From Phaseolus vulgaris (lineage: Eukaryota; Streptophyta; Magnoliopsida; Fabales; Fabaceae): a DNA stretch of 64,000 bases. How positions within the stretch are numbered: the first letter of the stretch is position 1; the number at the start of each line of letters is the position of its first letter. The stretch covers positions 22,900,250 to 22,964,249 of the forward strand of contig NC_023759.2 in the NCBI RefSeq assembly GCF_000499845.2. Direction: 5' to 3'. The position numbers and the translations under genes are program-made. Below, in pieces: positions 1 through 11,157 of the stretch. The notes under the pieces were generated by a model, which was given only the letters and a program-made list of their open reading frames with translations, searched no databases and was not told the DNA's origin.

Positions 1-124
1 GTTTTCTGCGAGGTTTGCGGTGTTCTTGAGTTCTTGCGCAGTTTCTTGAGTTTTCTCCGATTGATCGCTGATTCGTTCGTGGTTGAAGTGTTATTTGCTG
101 TATTTCTGTGGTTCGCTGAAGTTA

Positions 125-3100
125 ATGAGAAAGATGAGAAGCAATCGTTCCAGTCCCGTGGCTCCCGTCGCAGCTGAAGGCGACGCCGCCATGACCATGG
201 CGCAGATGGCAGAAATGATGCGCTCGTTGCAGGCGACTGTGGAAGCCTCGCGCGTGGAGCAGGCAAGGATACATGAAGACCTGGTCGCCTCTCGCGCCAG
301 GAACGAGGAGCTCAGCAAGGTAGCTGAGGAGCTGCGTCGAGCTCTTCAGGAGCAGCAGGGTCGTTCTTCAGCTGAAGAGGTGGCACCATCGACGCCACCT
401 CGTGTTTTCCCAATGCCTTTCGTTCAGGCGATTACCGACACGCCAATTCCCACGAGCGTGGTTCCGGTTAAAGCTGTTTTTACCGGCGTGGAGGATCCAG
501 AGGCTCATCTGACCACGTTCCACACACAGATGATGCTGTCGGGAGGGTCGGACGCCGTCTACTGTAAGATGTTCGTGAGCACGCTCCAGGGAACGGCGAT
601 GGAGTGGTTTGTGAGCCTGCCTAATGGCCACATAACTAATTTTCAACAATTCTCGAAAATCTTTGTCGAGCAGTATATTGTGAACAAGGCACCGCCCAGG
701 GTGTCCTATGATCTGTTTGATATAAGGCAGTACCATGGGGAGTCCCTCAAAGACTACCTCAACCGCTTCGGAGCGCAGATGGTCAGATCGCCGGCCAAGG
801 ATGAAGAAATGCTGGTATACGCCTTCAAGAAGGGCGTGCAGCCAGGGCCATTCTGCGAGGCCTTGATCAGGGCTCATCCAGCGACGTTTGCTGAAGTCAG
901 GCGACTTGCGGTGGCCCACATCGCCGACGAGAGTGAAGTCGACGAGAGTGAAGTCTCCCGCCAGGCCACGCGCCCAGACCAGGATCCAGCCACAGAGGGT
1001 GCTGGAAACGGCAGCGGCGGCCAGAAAAGACCAAAGGACTCGCTATCCTTACGATAGGAGAAATAAGGGAAGAAGCCAAGCGCGCCAACCGCCAGCACGC
1101 CAACAACCAGCACGCCGGGAATACAATCGCCCGCCTAAGCACAAATTCGTCATGGGACTAGCGGACCTGATCGCTATCCCTAACATATCTGCTAGGTTGA
1201 AGGCGCCCGAGAAGGTGGGCGACAAGGTGCTGGGGTCAAAACCGGACGCCTGGTGCGAGTTCCACCAGTGCTTTGGCCACAACCTGGACTCGTGTTTGTG
1301 TTTAGGATACCAGCTCGACGACCTGGTTAAGAGCGGGTTCCTAAACGACTATCTGCTGGATAGGAGGACGGGGGGAGCATCGAGTTCCCAGCCAGCAGGT
1401 GGAGAAGCCCAGCAACACGAAATGCTAATCCACGGGGAGATCCACACCATTGCAGGGGGTTTCTCAGGTGGTGGATGCACCGCATCGCAGAGGAAAAGTA
1501 TGCGCGATCGGTGATGGCAGTGGACATGTTTGAAGATCACTCACCGGAGGTGGACATTACGTTCACAAAGCAGGATCTTCGGGACGTTGTGCCTCACGAC
1601 AACGATCCCATAGTTATTTCGTTGATAACAGCAGGGAGGAAGGTCTACCGAGTTCTGGTGGACCAAGGAAGCTCGGCAGACGTGATGTTCTGGCCGACTT
1701 TCACGCAGCTGGAATTGCCCCTTGACCAGCTGAGGCCCTATGGAGGGTGCTTATATGGATTCGCTGGTGACCAGGTGGAGGTCAGGGGGTACATTGAGCT
1801 GTGAACCACGTTTACAGATGAGGCTGGGTCGAGGACGGAGAAAATTAAGTACCTCATCGTAAACGCCCCTTCGGCATATAACATCCTGTTGGGAAGGCCC
1901 ACCCTTAACAGGATAGGCGCAATTCCATCGACTCGGCACATGAAGGTGAAGTTGCCGTCCATGGAAGGGGTGGTGATCACGATCAAGTCGGACCAGAAAG
2001 AAGCGAAAAGGTGCTATGAGAATAGCCTGAAAAACAAAAGGTCCGTGAGCTATGTAACAACCACCCCACCTCCCGGTGTGAAGCCCAGACCGCCGGCAAC
2101 AGAGGATATCGCTGGAAGGGATGTAGAGATGGTAGACGCTGAGCTGGGGGAGAGAGAGGCTGGCCTGGAGGAGGAAGCGGCGCGGAATCGCCCCGAGGAA
2201 GCGAGGGAACTGGGAATCGCCAAGGCGGTGATCGCCAGAGAATCCAGGCCCAAACCCGTCGAGCAGTGGCTCGAGAAGGAGATCGGGGGGAAAGTTTTCA
2301 AGCTCGGAAGATCTCTGGAGGTCGATCTCCAGGACCAGATCGCCAAGGTGATTGAGCGGCATCTGGACGCGTTTGCTTGGTCCGCTTCGGACATGCCCGG
2401 GATCGATCCCGACTTCTTGTGCCATCATCTGGCGATGGACAGCATGGTGAGACCGGTGCGACAAAGAAGAAGGAAATTTAATGAAGAGAGGAGGCAGGCA
2501 ATCAAGGACGAGACCCAGAAACTCCTCGCTGCAGGCCACATCAGGGAAGTCCAGTACCCTGAGTGGTTGGCAAATGTCGTGCTGGTAAAGAAGAGTAACG
2601 GGAAATGGCGCATGTGCGTCGATTTCACCGATCTGAACAAAGCTTGCCCAAAGGATTCGTATCCTTTACCAAGCATTGATGCCCTGGTCGATAGTGCTGC
2701 AGGGTGCAAGCTGCTGAGTTTCCTGGACGCCTTCTCGGGCTATAATCAGATCAAGATGCATCCCATGGATGAAGAAAAAAACAGCCTTCATGACGGAGAG
2801 GTCGTGCTACTGCTATAAGGTGATGCCGTTTGGGCTGAAGAACGCGGGGGCCACGTACCAGAGGTTAATGGATCGAGTACTTGCACCGATGCTGGGAAGG
2901 AACGTGCAAGCCTACGTCGATGACATGGTCGTGACCTCGCAGGAGAAGAGCAAGCACGTGGCAGACTTGGAAGAATTATTCACGACGATTGCCAAGTTCA
3001 AGTTGAAGCTCAACCCGGAGAAATGCATTTTCGGCGTGGAGGCTGGAAAGTTCTTGGGTTTTCTTTTGACTGAAAGGGGAATAGAGGCCAACCCGGACAA

Positions 3101-5570
3101 GTGTGCCGCCATCTTGGCGATGAGAAGCCCGGCTACAGTGAAAGAAGTCCAGCAGCTGACAGGTCGGATGGCAGCCCTATCTCGCTTCGTGTCAGCGAGC
3201 GGAGAAAAGGGACATCCCTATTTCCAATGTCTGCGGCGCAATAACAAGTTCGCTTGGACGAAAGAATGCGAGGAAGCTTTCGTCAAGCTGAAGGAATATC
3301 TGGCGAGCCTGCCGGTTCTGTGCAAACCACTGGCGGGAATCCCTCTCAGGTTGTATTTCGCTGTGACTGAGAGGGCGGTGAGTGCGGTGCTCGCCCAGGA
3401 CCAGGATCAGGCTCAGAAGCCTATTTATTTTGTGAGCAAGGTGTTGCAGGGCCCAGAAACGAGATATCAGGCCCTTGAGAAGGCTGCGCTGGCTGTGGTG
3501 TTTTCGGCGAGGAGGTTGCGCCACTACTTCCACAGCTTCACAATACTGGTGATGACTGACCTGCACATCCAGAAGGTCTTGAAGAAACCTGACGTTGCGG
3601 GAAGAATGGTGAAGTGGGCAGTAGAATTGTCAGAATTTGACATTAAATATGAGCCTTGAGGCCCGATCAAGGGGCAAATCTTCGCAGATTTTGTAGTCGA
3701 GCTCTCGTCAGAGGCAACGCGGGTTGAAGGTGACGACTTCCGTTGGGTACTCTCGGTGGATGGATCATCGAACCAGCAGGGTAGCGGTGCTAGAGTAATA
3801 TTGGAAGGACCCAACGGCGTGCTGATCGAACAATCGTTGAGATTCGCCTTCAAAGCCAGCAACAATCAAGCAGAGTATGAGGCGCTGATCGCCGAGATTC
3901 TGCTGGCCAAGGAAATGGGAGCCAGAGTGCTGATGGCTAAGAGTGACTCGCTGCTAGTCACAGGGCAAGTAACAGGCGAGTTCCAGGCTAAAGATCCACA
4001 AATGGCGGCTTACTTGGCGTATGTGCAGGAATTGAAGAGTTCCTTTGCCTCTTTTGAAGTGGTACATGTGCCCCGAGAACAGAATGCCCGAGCTGACTTG
4101 CTTGCTAAGCTCGCCAGTTCAGGCAAGGGGGGTAGGCAGAGGACAGTGATTCAAGAAACTCTGAAGACGCCGAGGGCATTTGTAGCAGATCACCTGGTCC
4201 TTCAGATAAGCAGGTCGACGGAGAGAGCAGCGAGAAGCCACAAGTCTTTGACGCAAGAAACTCTGAGATCGCCGAGAGTTAGAGCTTGTCGGGGAGAGAA
4301 GGTGGACGTGATGCAGGTCTGCGCCACCCATGAGCCAGACACTTGGATAACACAGTACTAGCGGTGCCTGGCAGATGGCCTCCTCCCGCTAGATCCAACA
4401 GAAGCTAGGAAGGTAAAGAAAAATTCCAGCAAGTATACATTGATTGATGGCGATCTGTACAGGTTTGGGTTCACTCACCCACTCCTGGAATGTATACACG
4501 GCGAGAAGTGCACGAGAATTATGGCAGAGCTCCACGAAGGAATATGTGGAAGTCACGTCGGGGGTCGAGCTCTGGCCGCGAGGACTCTCCGTGCAGGCTA
4601 CTATTGGCCATCCATGAGAGAAGATTGCAAGAAGTATGCCCAATGCTGTAAACAGTGCCAGCAGCACGCCGATTGGCATAAGGCACCTCCCGAGGAGTTG
4701 AAGTCGATCTATAGCCCTTGGCCGTTTCATACTTGGGGAATCGACATCCTGGGACCTTTTCCACTGGCGATCAGGCAGATGAAGTACTTGGTGGTGGCGA
4801 TTGAGTACTTCACCAAGTGGATTGAAGCAGAACCAGTGGCCCAGATCACCGCACACAAGATCGAAGGCTTTGTATGGAAGAACATCGTGTGCCGGTTTGG
4901 AGTGCCTAAGCGCCTGGTGTCAGATAATGGGACTCAGTTTGCAAGCCACCTGTTGAAGAAGCTTTGTGAAGGGGTTGGAATTCAGCAAGTGTTTGCATCC
5001 GTCGAGCACCCTCAGACGAATGGCCAGGTGGAATCAGCTAATCGGGTGTTGTTGAGAGGTTTGAAGAGAAGGCTTGAGAAAGCCAAGGGAAGTTGGGCTG
5101 AGGAGGTGCCCCGTATAGTCTGGGCGTACCACACCACCGAGCAGTCCGGAACCCATGAGACCCCGTTCAGCTTGGTCTATGGGTGTGACGCCATGATTCC
5201 GGTGGAGATCCAGGAAAGCTCGCCGAGATTCCAGAACTTCGTAGAGGAAGACTCGAATGAAGAGAGAAGGCTGAACCTGGATCTGCTGGATGAAGTCAGG
5301 GAGGAGGCAAGACTGAAGGCTGAGGCGGTGAAAAGAAGGGTCGAGCGAAGGTACAATTCTAAGGTGATGCCAAGGCAGTTTAGAGAAGGCGATCTGGTGA
5401 TGAGGAAGGCCCACCAGTACGAGATGGAGAATAAACTATCACCCAAGTGGACTGGACCGTTCAGAATAACCGAGACACTCGGGAACGGAGCCTACCGCTT
5501 AGAGACGCTGGAAGGAGGGGCGATTCCTCGCACCTGGAACGCCACACACCTGAAGTTGTACTATAGTTAA
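125..5570 (+). pseudogene. gag-pol: Element A gag-pol polyprotein (gag, PR, RT, RNH, aRNH, INT), broken
   Basis: Encodes capsid and replication enzymes as one frame. Seen in order: gag (125 to about 1480) with a C-x2-H-x4-H-x4-C knuckle; aspartic protease with DQGSSAD (Asp codon 1661-1663); RT with YVDD at 2913-2924; Ty3-type RNase H about 3330-3600; a second RNase H with VDGSSN and NNQAEYEAL at about 3750-4110; integrase with an HHCC finger (about 4530-4670), catalytic Asp at 4743 and 4923 and Glu at 5031 (D-35-E spacing), and a GPF/Y-like C-terminus. Breaks: frameshift near 945-960, one-base loss near 1495, TGA at 1802-1804, an A-run frameshift at 2775-2781, TGA at 3657-3659, TAG at 4359-4361. 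The integrase part is open. The ATG at 125 is chosen by alignment with other copies; upstream in-frame codons have no ATG. Confidence 0.93.
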
Positions 5571-5633
5571 GAGCTTTGTAAGTAAAGACAAACACAAATG
5601 TTATATTATAATATCTCTGTTAAAACAGTTTCA

Positions 5634-5680
5634 AGGGGGCACTCTTTTTTCCCTAAGGAGGGTTTTTAATGAGGCCACCC
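5634..5680 (+). terminator. Conserved hairpin and T-tract just after pol stop (element A)
   Basis: About 65 bp after the pol stop lies a GGGGGCACTCTTTTTTCCC block, then a short CCCT/AGGG stem and TTTTTAATGAGG. The same block follows pol in elements B, C, D and E2, where most of the surrounding spacer differs. It looks like a small stem-loop with a T tract. Conservation across diverged copies implies function in transcript processing or replication, but the role is inferred. Confidence 0.5.
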
Positions 5681-5820
5681 AATAAAAGAAGAGTTTTCGA
5701 AGTATAAGGTGTTTCCAGATTGCATGTGTGCTATTTTCGAAAGTTTGAAGAAAGACCTTGTCATTTGTACATGATTTGAGGCAAGAAAATATATATATCG
5801 CGTGCTTTCTAAAAAGTTTT

Positions 5821-6540
5821 AAAGTCCTCATCGTTTTTCGGCGATTAGAGGCACCAGTTAAGTTGTAAAGTCCTCATCGTTTTTCGGCGATTAGAGGCAC
5901 CAGTTAAGTTTTAAAGTCCTCATCGTTTTTCGGCGATTAGAAGCACCAGTTAAGTTTTGAGTCCTCATCGTTTATTGGCGATCGGAGGCACCAGATGAAA
6001 GACCTCCTCGCCGTCGAGCGAGTGCAGGGGAGAAAGAGGAAAAGTCCTCCGTGTTTCTGGGGGCGAGAAGATGTAACTCCCGGGGCAACGTAGAGGCAAG
6101 TTAAAGACCTCCTCGCCGTTGAGCGAGTGCAGGCGAGAAAGAGGAAAAGTCCTCCGTGTTTCTGGGAGCGAGAAGATGTAACTCCCGGGGCAACGTAGAG
6201 GCAAGTTAAAGACCTCCTCGCCGTTGAGCGGGTGCAGGCGAGAAAGGTCCTCAGTGCATCCAGGGGGGAGGAGATGTACACCCTGGGCAAGTTGAGGCAC
6301 CGGATAAAGTCCTTATCGCCGTTGTGCGAGCCAAGGCCAATTAAAGACCTCCTCGCCGTTGAGCGAGCGCAGGCGAGAGGAAGAAAAGATCCTCAGTGCA
6401 TCCAGGGGGAGGAGATGTACACCCTGGGCAAGTTGAGGCATCAAATAAAGTCCTTCTCGCCGTTGTGCGAGCTCAGGCGAGTTAAAGACCTTCTCGCTTA
6501 TATGCGGGTATAGGCAAGATAAAATCCTTCTCGTCTTGAA
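5821..6540 (+). repeat. Tandem repeats in element A 3' spacer
   Basis: A 46-bp unit (AAAGTCCTCATCG..., starts at 5821, 5867, 5913 and about 5959) is followed by longer repeats built from the motif CCTCGCCGTTGAGCGAGTGCAGG at roughly 100-bp spacing to about 6540. The repeats make apparent open frames on both strands, but these lack any conserved domain and are not genes. Element B has a related array in reverse at 11740-12540. Confidence 0.85.
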
Positions 6541-7113
6541 CGAGTTCAGGTATGGCGAAGAGGGCGGAAGAAGCTTGAAAGGTGGCTAAGGTAGGTTCGA
6601 AGAGAACGCCTAGCCAGCCGGTCTTCAGCTCTGAAGTGCAGGGGGGTAAAGGAAGATCCCAAAGGGCATTTCTGCCCCAGATAAAGAAATGACTGCCAAA
6701 GCATGAGGCTGGGAAAAGCTGGTGTTACCAAGAGGTTTTGGCGATCGGGAAAAGTTCAAACGACGGCGAGAAGGTTGAAAGACTTGTTTGATAAAGCAGG
6801 TCGAATGGGACGTTGTTTGAACCGATGATTGAGTTACAGTTCGTTGCTTGGAAACTTTTCTTATGATCAGGTTAGTGCCTCAAGGGTACAAGTTGTTTAG
6901 CGATTGTTGCTTAAGTTTGAATCGGCTCAAAGCAGTTACGCCAAAGGTCGTGTTTGCAAAATCGCTAAGTTAAACGCGGCAAAGTTAAACATACAAAGAA
7001 GGTAAAAGCGCTCAAAAGAAGTCAGAAGAAAGAATATCCAAGTTTCGCTATTGAAATAAGTAACTGTTCAAAACACATATGCAAGAGTTTTTACAAGGTA
7101 AATACAAGTGAAT
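6541..7113. other. Element A non-coding spacer before antisense gene
   Basis: Holds no supported gene. The sequence aligns in reverse with 11158-11740 of element B, so it is normal internal spacer, lying just downstream of the antisense gene's stop codon. It may carry that gene's 3' UTR. Confidence 0.7.
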
Positions 7114-7158
7114 TTATAAAGAAGCAGATGGGGTGGAATTGGTTGAGCCTTCGGCGGG
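7114..7158 (-). pseudogene. Element A aORF-a, last codons, separated by element B
   Basis: Read on the minus strand, this piece gives the end of the antisense protein (GSTNSTPSASL-like, stop at 7116-7114). It matches the C-terminus of the same gene in B. The rest of the gene is at 20265-22860, on the far side of the B insertion. Confidence 0.85.
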
Positions 7159-7953
7159 TGATCCTGCCTGTTGACCGGAGCGCTGGAGAATGCCTCGTCA
7201 AAGGATCGACGTGCGCGCCGCTTCTCACTTCCGTTCCTCCTCTGGATCTATCTCAAGAACCTGCAAAGAAACGATACGGCGCCGCTGCGGCCGATCGCAC
7301 TCCGACGCTCAAGTCAGTGACGGTATCACCAAATACTAAGAACTGGAACCGTGCAAACTCTCTCTCTCACAAACAGCTCTGTCACTCGCAAGCGTAAAGT
7401 GTATGAACTGAACGCGCGTACCTTAGAAAATCTGTTAAGAACTCTTATATACCTGGTGGTTTTCTCTCTCCTGGCAGTTACAGACCTGGACACGTGGCTC
7501 GCATCCAACTGTACACGTGCCATCATCTGGAGGCTCCCTGACTTGGCGCTGCTTCTACTCTTATTTTGGCTAAGTTACTTATGCATGGTACTGCCCAGTG
7601 CATAGCTAACTTAGGAGTGCGATCTCTACTGAAACTGGCGAGTTAGGGCCTTCATACACCTTCCCTGTGGTCTCGCCGGCCGCCTTCATAATCTGCTTCT
7701 CCTTCGTCTTCGGCGATGTGCTTATTCTGGCGATCTCCGACTGCCTGGTCGCCTGAGTCTACATCTGGCGACTTCATCTTCAACCTGGCGATCGCCTATT
7801 CTGGTAAACTGGAAATCGGAACACGCCAACTTAACAATCGGCGACCACACGTGCCTCCCGACTTCCTTCCCATCTGCCAACCTGGCGCCTTGTCAACACG
7901 CCTACACTGTAGCAGGATGCCACGTCATCACACCCGTCCACCAGGGCGGTACA
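7159..7953 (-). repeat. Element B 3' LTR
   Basis: Reads TGTACCGCCC ... GGATCA on the minus strand, with TG/CA ends. It matches the LTRs at 19470-20264, 23462-24254 and 35384-36174. The open frames inside it occur in all copies but overlap promoter and leader sequence and are not convincing genes. Confidence 0.95.
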
Positions 7954-7997
7954 CAAGCCCCCCAGTCTTAAGCGAAGACTTGTCTAGCGAAAAGACT
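7954..7997 (-). promoter_or_regulatory. Polypurine tract and adjoining palindrome, element B
   Basis: On the minus strand a CTGGGGGGCTTG polypurine tract abuts the 3' LTR; this is where plus-strand DNA synthesis should be primed. Directly upstream (7964-7997) an AGTCTT ... AAGACT inverted repeat encloses TTCGC and GCTT-like inner arms. The same palindrome is at this place in A, C, D and E1. Confidence 0.75.
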
Positions 7998-8308
7998 GAA
8001 AGAGCCCTCGTCAACCCCGATCTACGTGGCACTGACGCAGAATTCCAAGCGATCGTACTTTCTACTGCTCTGACGCTCCACCAAACCCTTCACCGATCGC
8101 TCGACACGTGGCTTCATCAACGGCTCTCTTCATCTGCCGTTAGCGCTTCCAAAACTTATTTCGAAAACCCTTAAACCCCTTACGCTCCTACTGTTCCATC
8201 ACTTTCTTCACACTTGCATACGCTCTCATTTCCTTCTGCGAAAGCTCTCGACGTTCCTCGACGCTCTAGATCACCACCTCCCTTCAACGTTTTCCTGATC
8301 ATCGAAAG

Positions 8309-8546
8309 GTAACTACTTTCCTTCATCTGCTGGGTTCCCTTGCATTTTCACCGATTTGCATCATCCTGTAACTGTCTGGTGCATACGCTGTGGGTTGTTT
8401 TTCCATTTCTCCTTCTGCGTAACTTAGGGCTTTGTCGATCGTCGCAACGAACTCACATTCGTTCGTCTTTCACCTTCCTTCTATGATCGAGTCAGCCTTT
8501 GTAACCCTCCTGATTATTATTCTTTCTCTTTCTTCTTCCTTTGCAG
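8309..8546 (+). other. 5'-UTR intron of B aORF-a (predicted)
   Basis: Donor GAAAG|GTAACT at 8308/8309 and acceptor TTTGCAG|TTGC at 8546/8547, with a pyrimidine-rich stretch before the acceptor. The start codon follows 8 bases after the acceptor. Elements A, C, D and E1 have an intron at the same place (donor AAG|GTA/GTAA, acceptor CAG), which is the main support. Confidence 0.7.
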
Positions 8547-8554
8547 TTGCTACC

Positions 8555-11157
8555 ATGACTCGCACCAAGATTACCCCGAACCCCCCTCCATCAGCGCGAA
8601 ATCCTCCTTCACAAGCACACGACTCAACGCAAGTTCGTGGTGCTCCCTCTTCGCAGGCTGTGAGGCCTGCGTCTTCCCAAACCGCTCTGGCCCAGGCGAC
8701 TCCACCAAACGCTGGAGGAGCCCCCATCCCTCTGCCAGACTTCAAGGCTTTATACCCATGGGCTAACCCAACCCTCTTAAAGGAAACCTCGTCGGTGAAC
8801 ACTGCGGGAGCGGTTCTGCGATTGACCAATGGGGACGAGGCCCACCAATCGTTTCACAAGGAGCACGATGAGAGAATGATGGTGCTGCCTTGCCCCGCCG
8901 CTCTGCCAGTGTGCGCCGATGATAAAGTGAGCGCCGACGGGCCCTTCTGCTTCGTCTACACCACTTTCTTCAAGAAGGTCAAACTCAGGTTCCCTCTTAC
9001 TCGATTTGAGAGGGAACTCTTAACCGAGCTCAACATCGCTGCCGCCCAGCTTCACCCCAACAGCTGGGCGTTTGTCCGAGCTTTTGAGATAACGTGCGCC
9101 CACCTGGGGTTGCCCGCGTCAGTGGACGTGTTTTTATTCCTGTTTGAGGCCAAGCACCCAGGAGATCGCCTGTGGGTCAGCCTGAATGCCATTGCTGGGA
9201 GATCCATTTTCACCATCTTCCAGCAGTCGTACAAGGATTGGAAGGGGAAGTTCATCCAGGTTCGCGCAAATGACAAAGACACTTCCCTTCTCGACGGTTT
9301 CCCCTTGTACTGGGTGGACAAGGGGAAAAAGGAGTCCAAGAGCTGCTTCAGGAGGCCCAGAAGTCCTGATAGCATGGGAGCTTTGGACCGAGACCTTTGC
9401 CTATTCTGGAAGAGGGTGGCAGATGCCCACATAACATTCTTGACCCCCACCCTGATTTCCTTCGAGTTCTTTGAGGACCAGTTGGAATTCCAAATAGGTC
9501 AGGACGCTACACTCTTGTCTTGACATTGCTTCTGATATTGTTTCTGGGCGTCTTGTGCGACACACACAAGACTTTGGTTTTATCTTTTCTGCATATGCCT
9601 GTTTTTGCTGTCTCATTGCCCTGTACAATAATCTTTTTCCCCTTTGAGCTAACTCATGCACTTTCGTTTCATGCAGATACCATGTTGGGTAAGAACATGC
9701 TCGCCGACTTGAAGGCGCTCGCCCGCAACCACGGGTTGGCGACCGGTTCCCAGACGGTGCCCAACTCGGCGGTCGAGAAGGCCATCATTCATGGGCGATC
9801 ACCGCCTAAGGAGCCCACCCAACGAAAGAAACTGGTCCTTAAAAGGCCAAAGCGAAAAGCCCCCCAAGTCGTCCAAGAGGAGGAGGAAGAGGACGACAAG
9901 GTCACTGAGGATGGCCTCGTTACAAAGAGGAAAAGGGTGGCACCTCCTTCTCCACCTGCCCCACCCCCTCTTCCAGCTTCAACACCACCATCAACACCTG
10001 CTCCTCCTCCCTCATCGCCAACACCACGAGCCCCTTCACCACCAGTCCAAGCAACTCCGCTGGCCACTGCGCCACCAGCAGTCGAGGCTCAAGAGCCAAA
10101 CTTTCTGGAGGACCCCCCAAGTGCCTCCACGCCCCATATCTCAGCTGGAGGGGGCCCTCCTTCAAACGCTTCAGCTGCAGAGAACGTTCCGACCGGGGAT
10201 GAGGTTGCTCACACTTCCCCAATTCTAATTACCGAGTCCCCGGTCGCGTCGCCACGCCAGGAAGCAAACACTGAAAACCCTGCTAAGGAAAGTGGCGGCG
10301 AGAACCCACAACAAGCCCCCCTGGCGCCTCTCCAAGCATCAAACCTTTCCCTTGAAGTCACAAGGATGTGGGAACCTCTGACTGCCAAACTCAAAACCGT
10401 AGCAGAGGATATCCCATCGATCATAACGAGGGCTGTGGAGAGCTCCACCAGGAGGCTTCAAGATGATCTGTACCACCTCAAGACTGAAAACAGCACAATG
10501 AAGGTTGAGGTGGAGAAGGTGGCCTTCAGCCTAACGCTCGCGGAAATGGAACACTCCCGAGTAGAGGATGCCCTGAGTACCGAGCTTAGGCTTGCGCGCA
10601 AGGAAGCTGCTGACCTTCGCCGCAAAGTCCATGAACTTGCCCAAGAAAAAGTTGAACTAGAAAGCAAGATCGTGCCTCTGCGCACCAAGACGAGCGACCG
10701 CGAGAAGCTGGAGCAGAGGTCGATTGACCGCGAGAAGCTACTTGGGCAAGTTGAAAAAGCGAGGGACGACGCCATGGCTGATCTCGCCGAGGCAAACAAG
10801 GAGAAAGGGAAGATGGCTGCCGAGTTGGCCCAAGCTCAAACAGAATCCAAGAAGGTTACTGACGACCTTCTTCATGCTCAAGAGACCAACAAACAACTCC
10901 AAAAGCAGGTTGAAGAGCAGGGGCAGCAGAACAAGGAGCTCAAGGAACAGGTTGGAGGACTTCAAGGGCAGTTTGAAGAACTTAAGCTAAATTCTGCTCA
11001 GATTCTGACTGCTGGATTCGAAGCCGCTCGGGAGCAATTCGCATGCCTATTCCCTGATCTCGACCTCATCATGGTGTCGTTAAACAACGAAGTAGTAGAT
11101 GGAAAAGTCGTTCCCGCCGAAGGCTCAACCAATTCCACCCCATCTACTTCTTTATAA
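8555..11157 (+). CDS. aORF-a of element B: antisense spliced gene, intact, 807 aa predicted
   Basis: It lies antisense to gag-pol between pol and the 3' LTR. Predicted coding exons are 8555-9497 and 9677-11157, joined across a phase-1 intron (donor ATAG|GTCAGG, acceptor ATGCAG|ATACC). The splice gives an uninterrupted 807-residue frame. The first exon (residues 1-314) has a Pro/Ser-rich start, then a globular domain (LYPWANP, FPLTRFERELLTELN, QLHPNSWAFVRAFEI, FPLYWVDKGKK) resembling the 'putative gypsy-type transposon' Pfam family (from memory, Transposase_28). The second exon has a basic/acidic stretch (KRPKRKAPQ, EEEEEDD, KRKR; possible nuclear signal) near 370-405, a Pro-rich linker, a long coiled coil about 565-755 and a C-terminal VVDGKVVP. 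Antisense genes are known in Tat elements; the function is unknown. The frame continues upstream of 8555 without an ATG, so the post-intron ATG is preferred. Confidence 0.8.

Noticed and set aside
2769..2785. Programmed ribosomal frameshift in RT
   Set aside because: A and B shift in opposite directions and C is in frame without it, so mutation is simpler.
7716..8174. 152-codon frame over the B LTR end and neighbouring sequence
   Set aside because: It crosses the LTR boundary and polypurine tract; the part inside the LTR is the promoter region. Similar frames in other copies are broken or of different length.
8432..8554. N-terminal extension of B aORF-a with a hydrophobic, signal-peptide-like stretch
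   Set aside because: The frame has no ATG that is not inside the predicted 5'-UTR intron or before its acceptor; the hydrophobic run is the translated pyrimidine-rich intron end. The ATG at 8555 is shared by the other copies.
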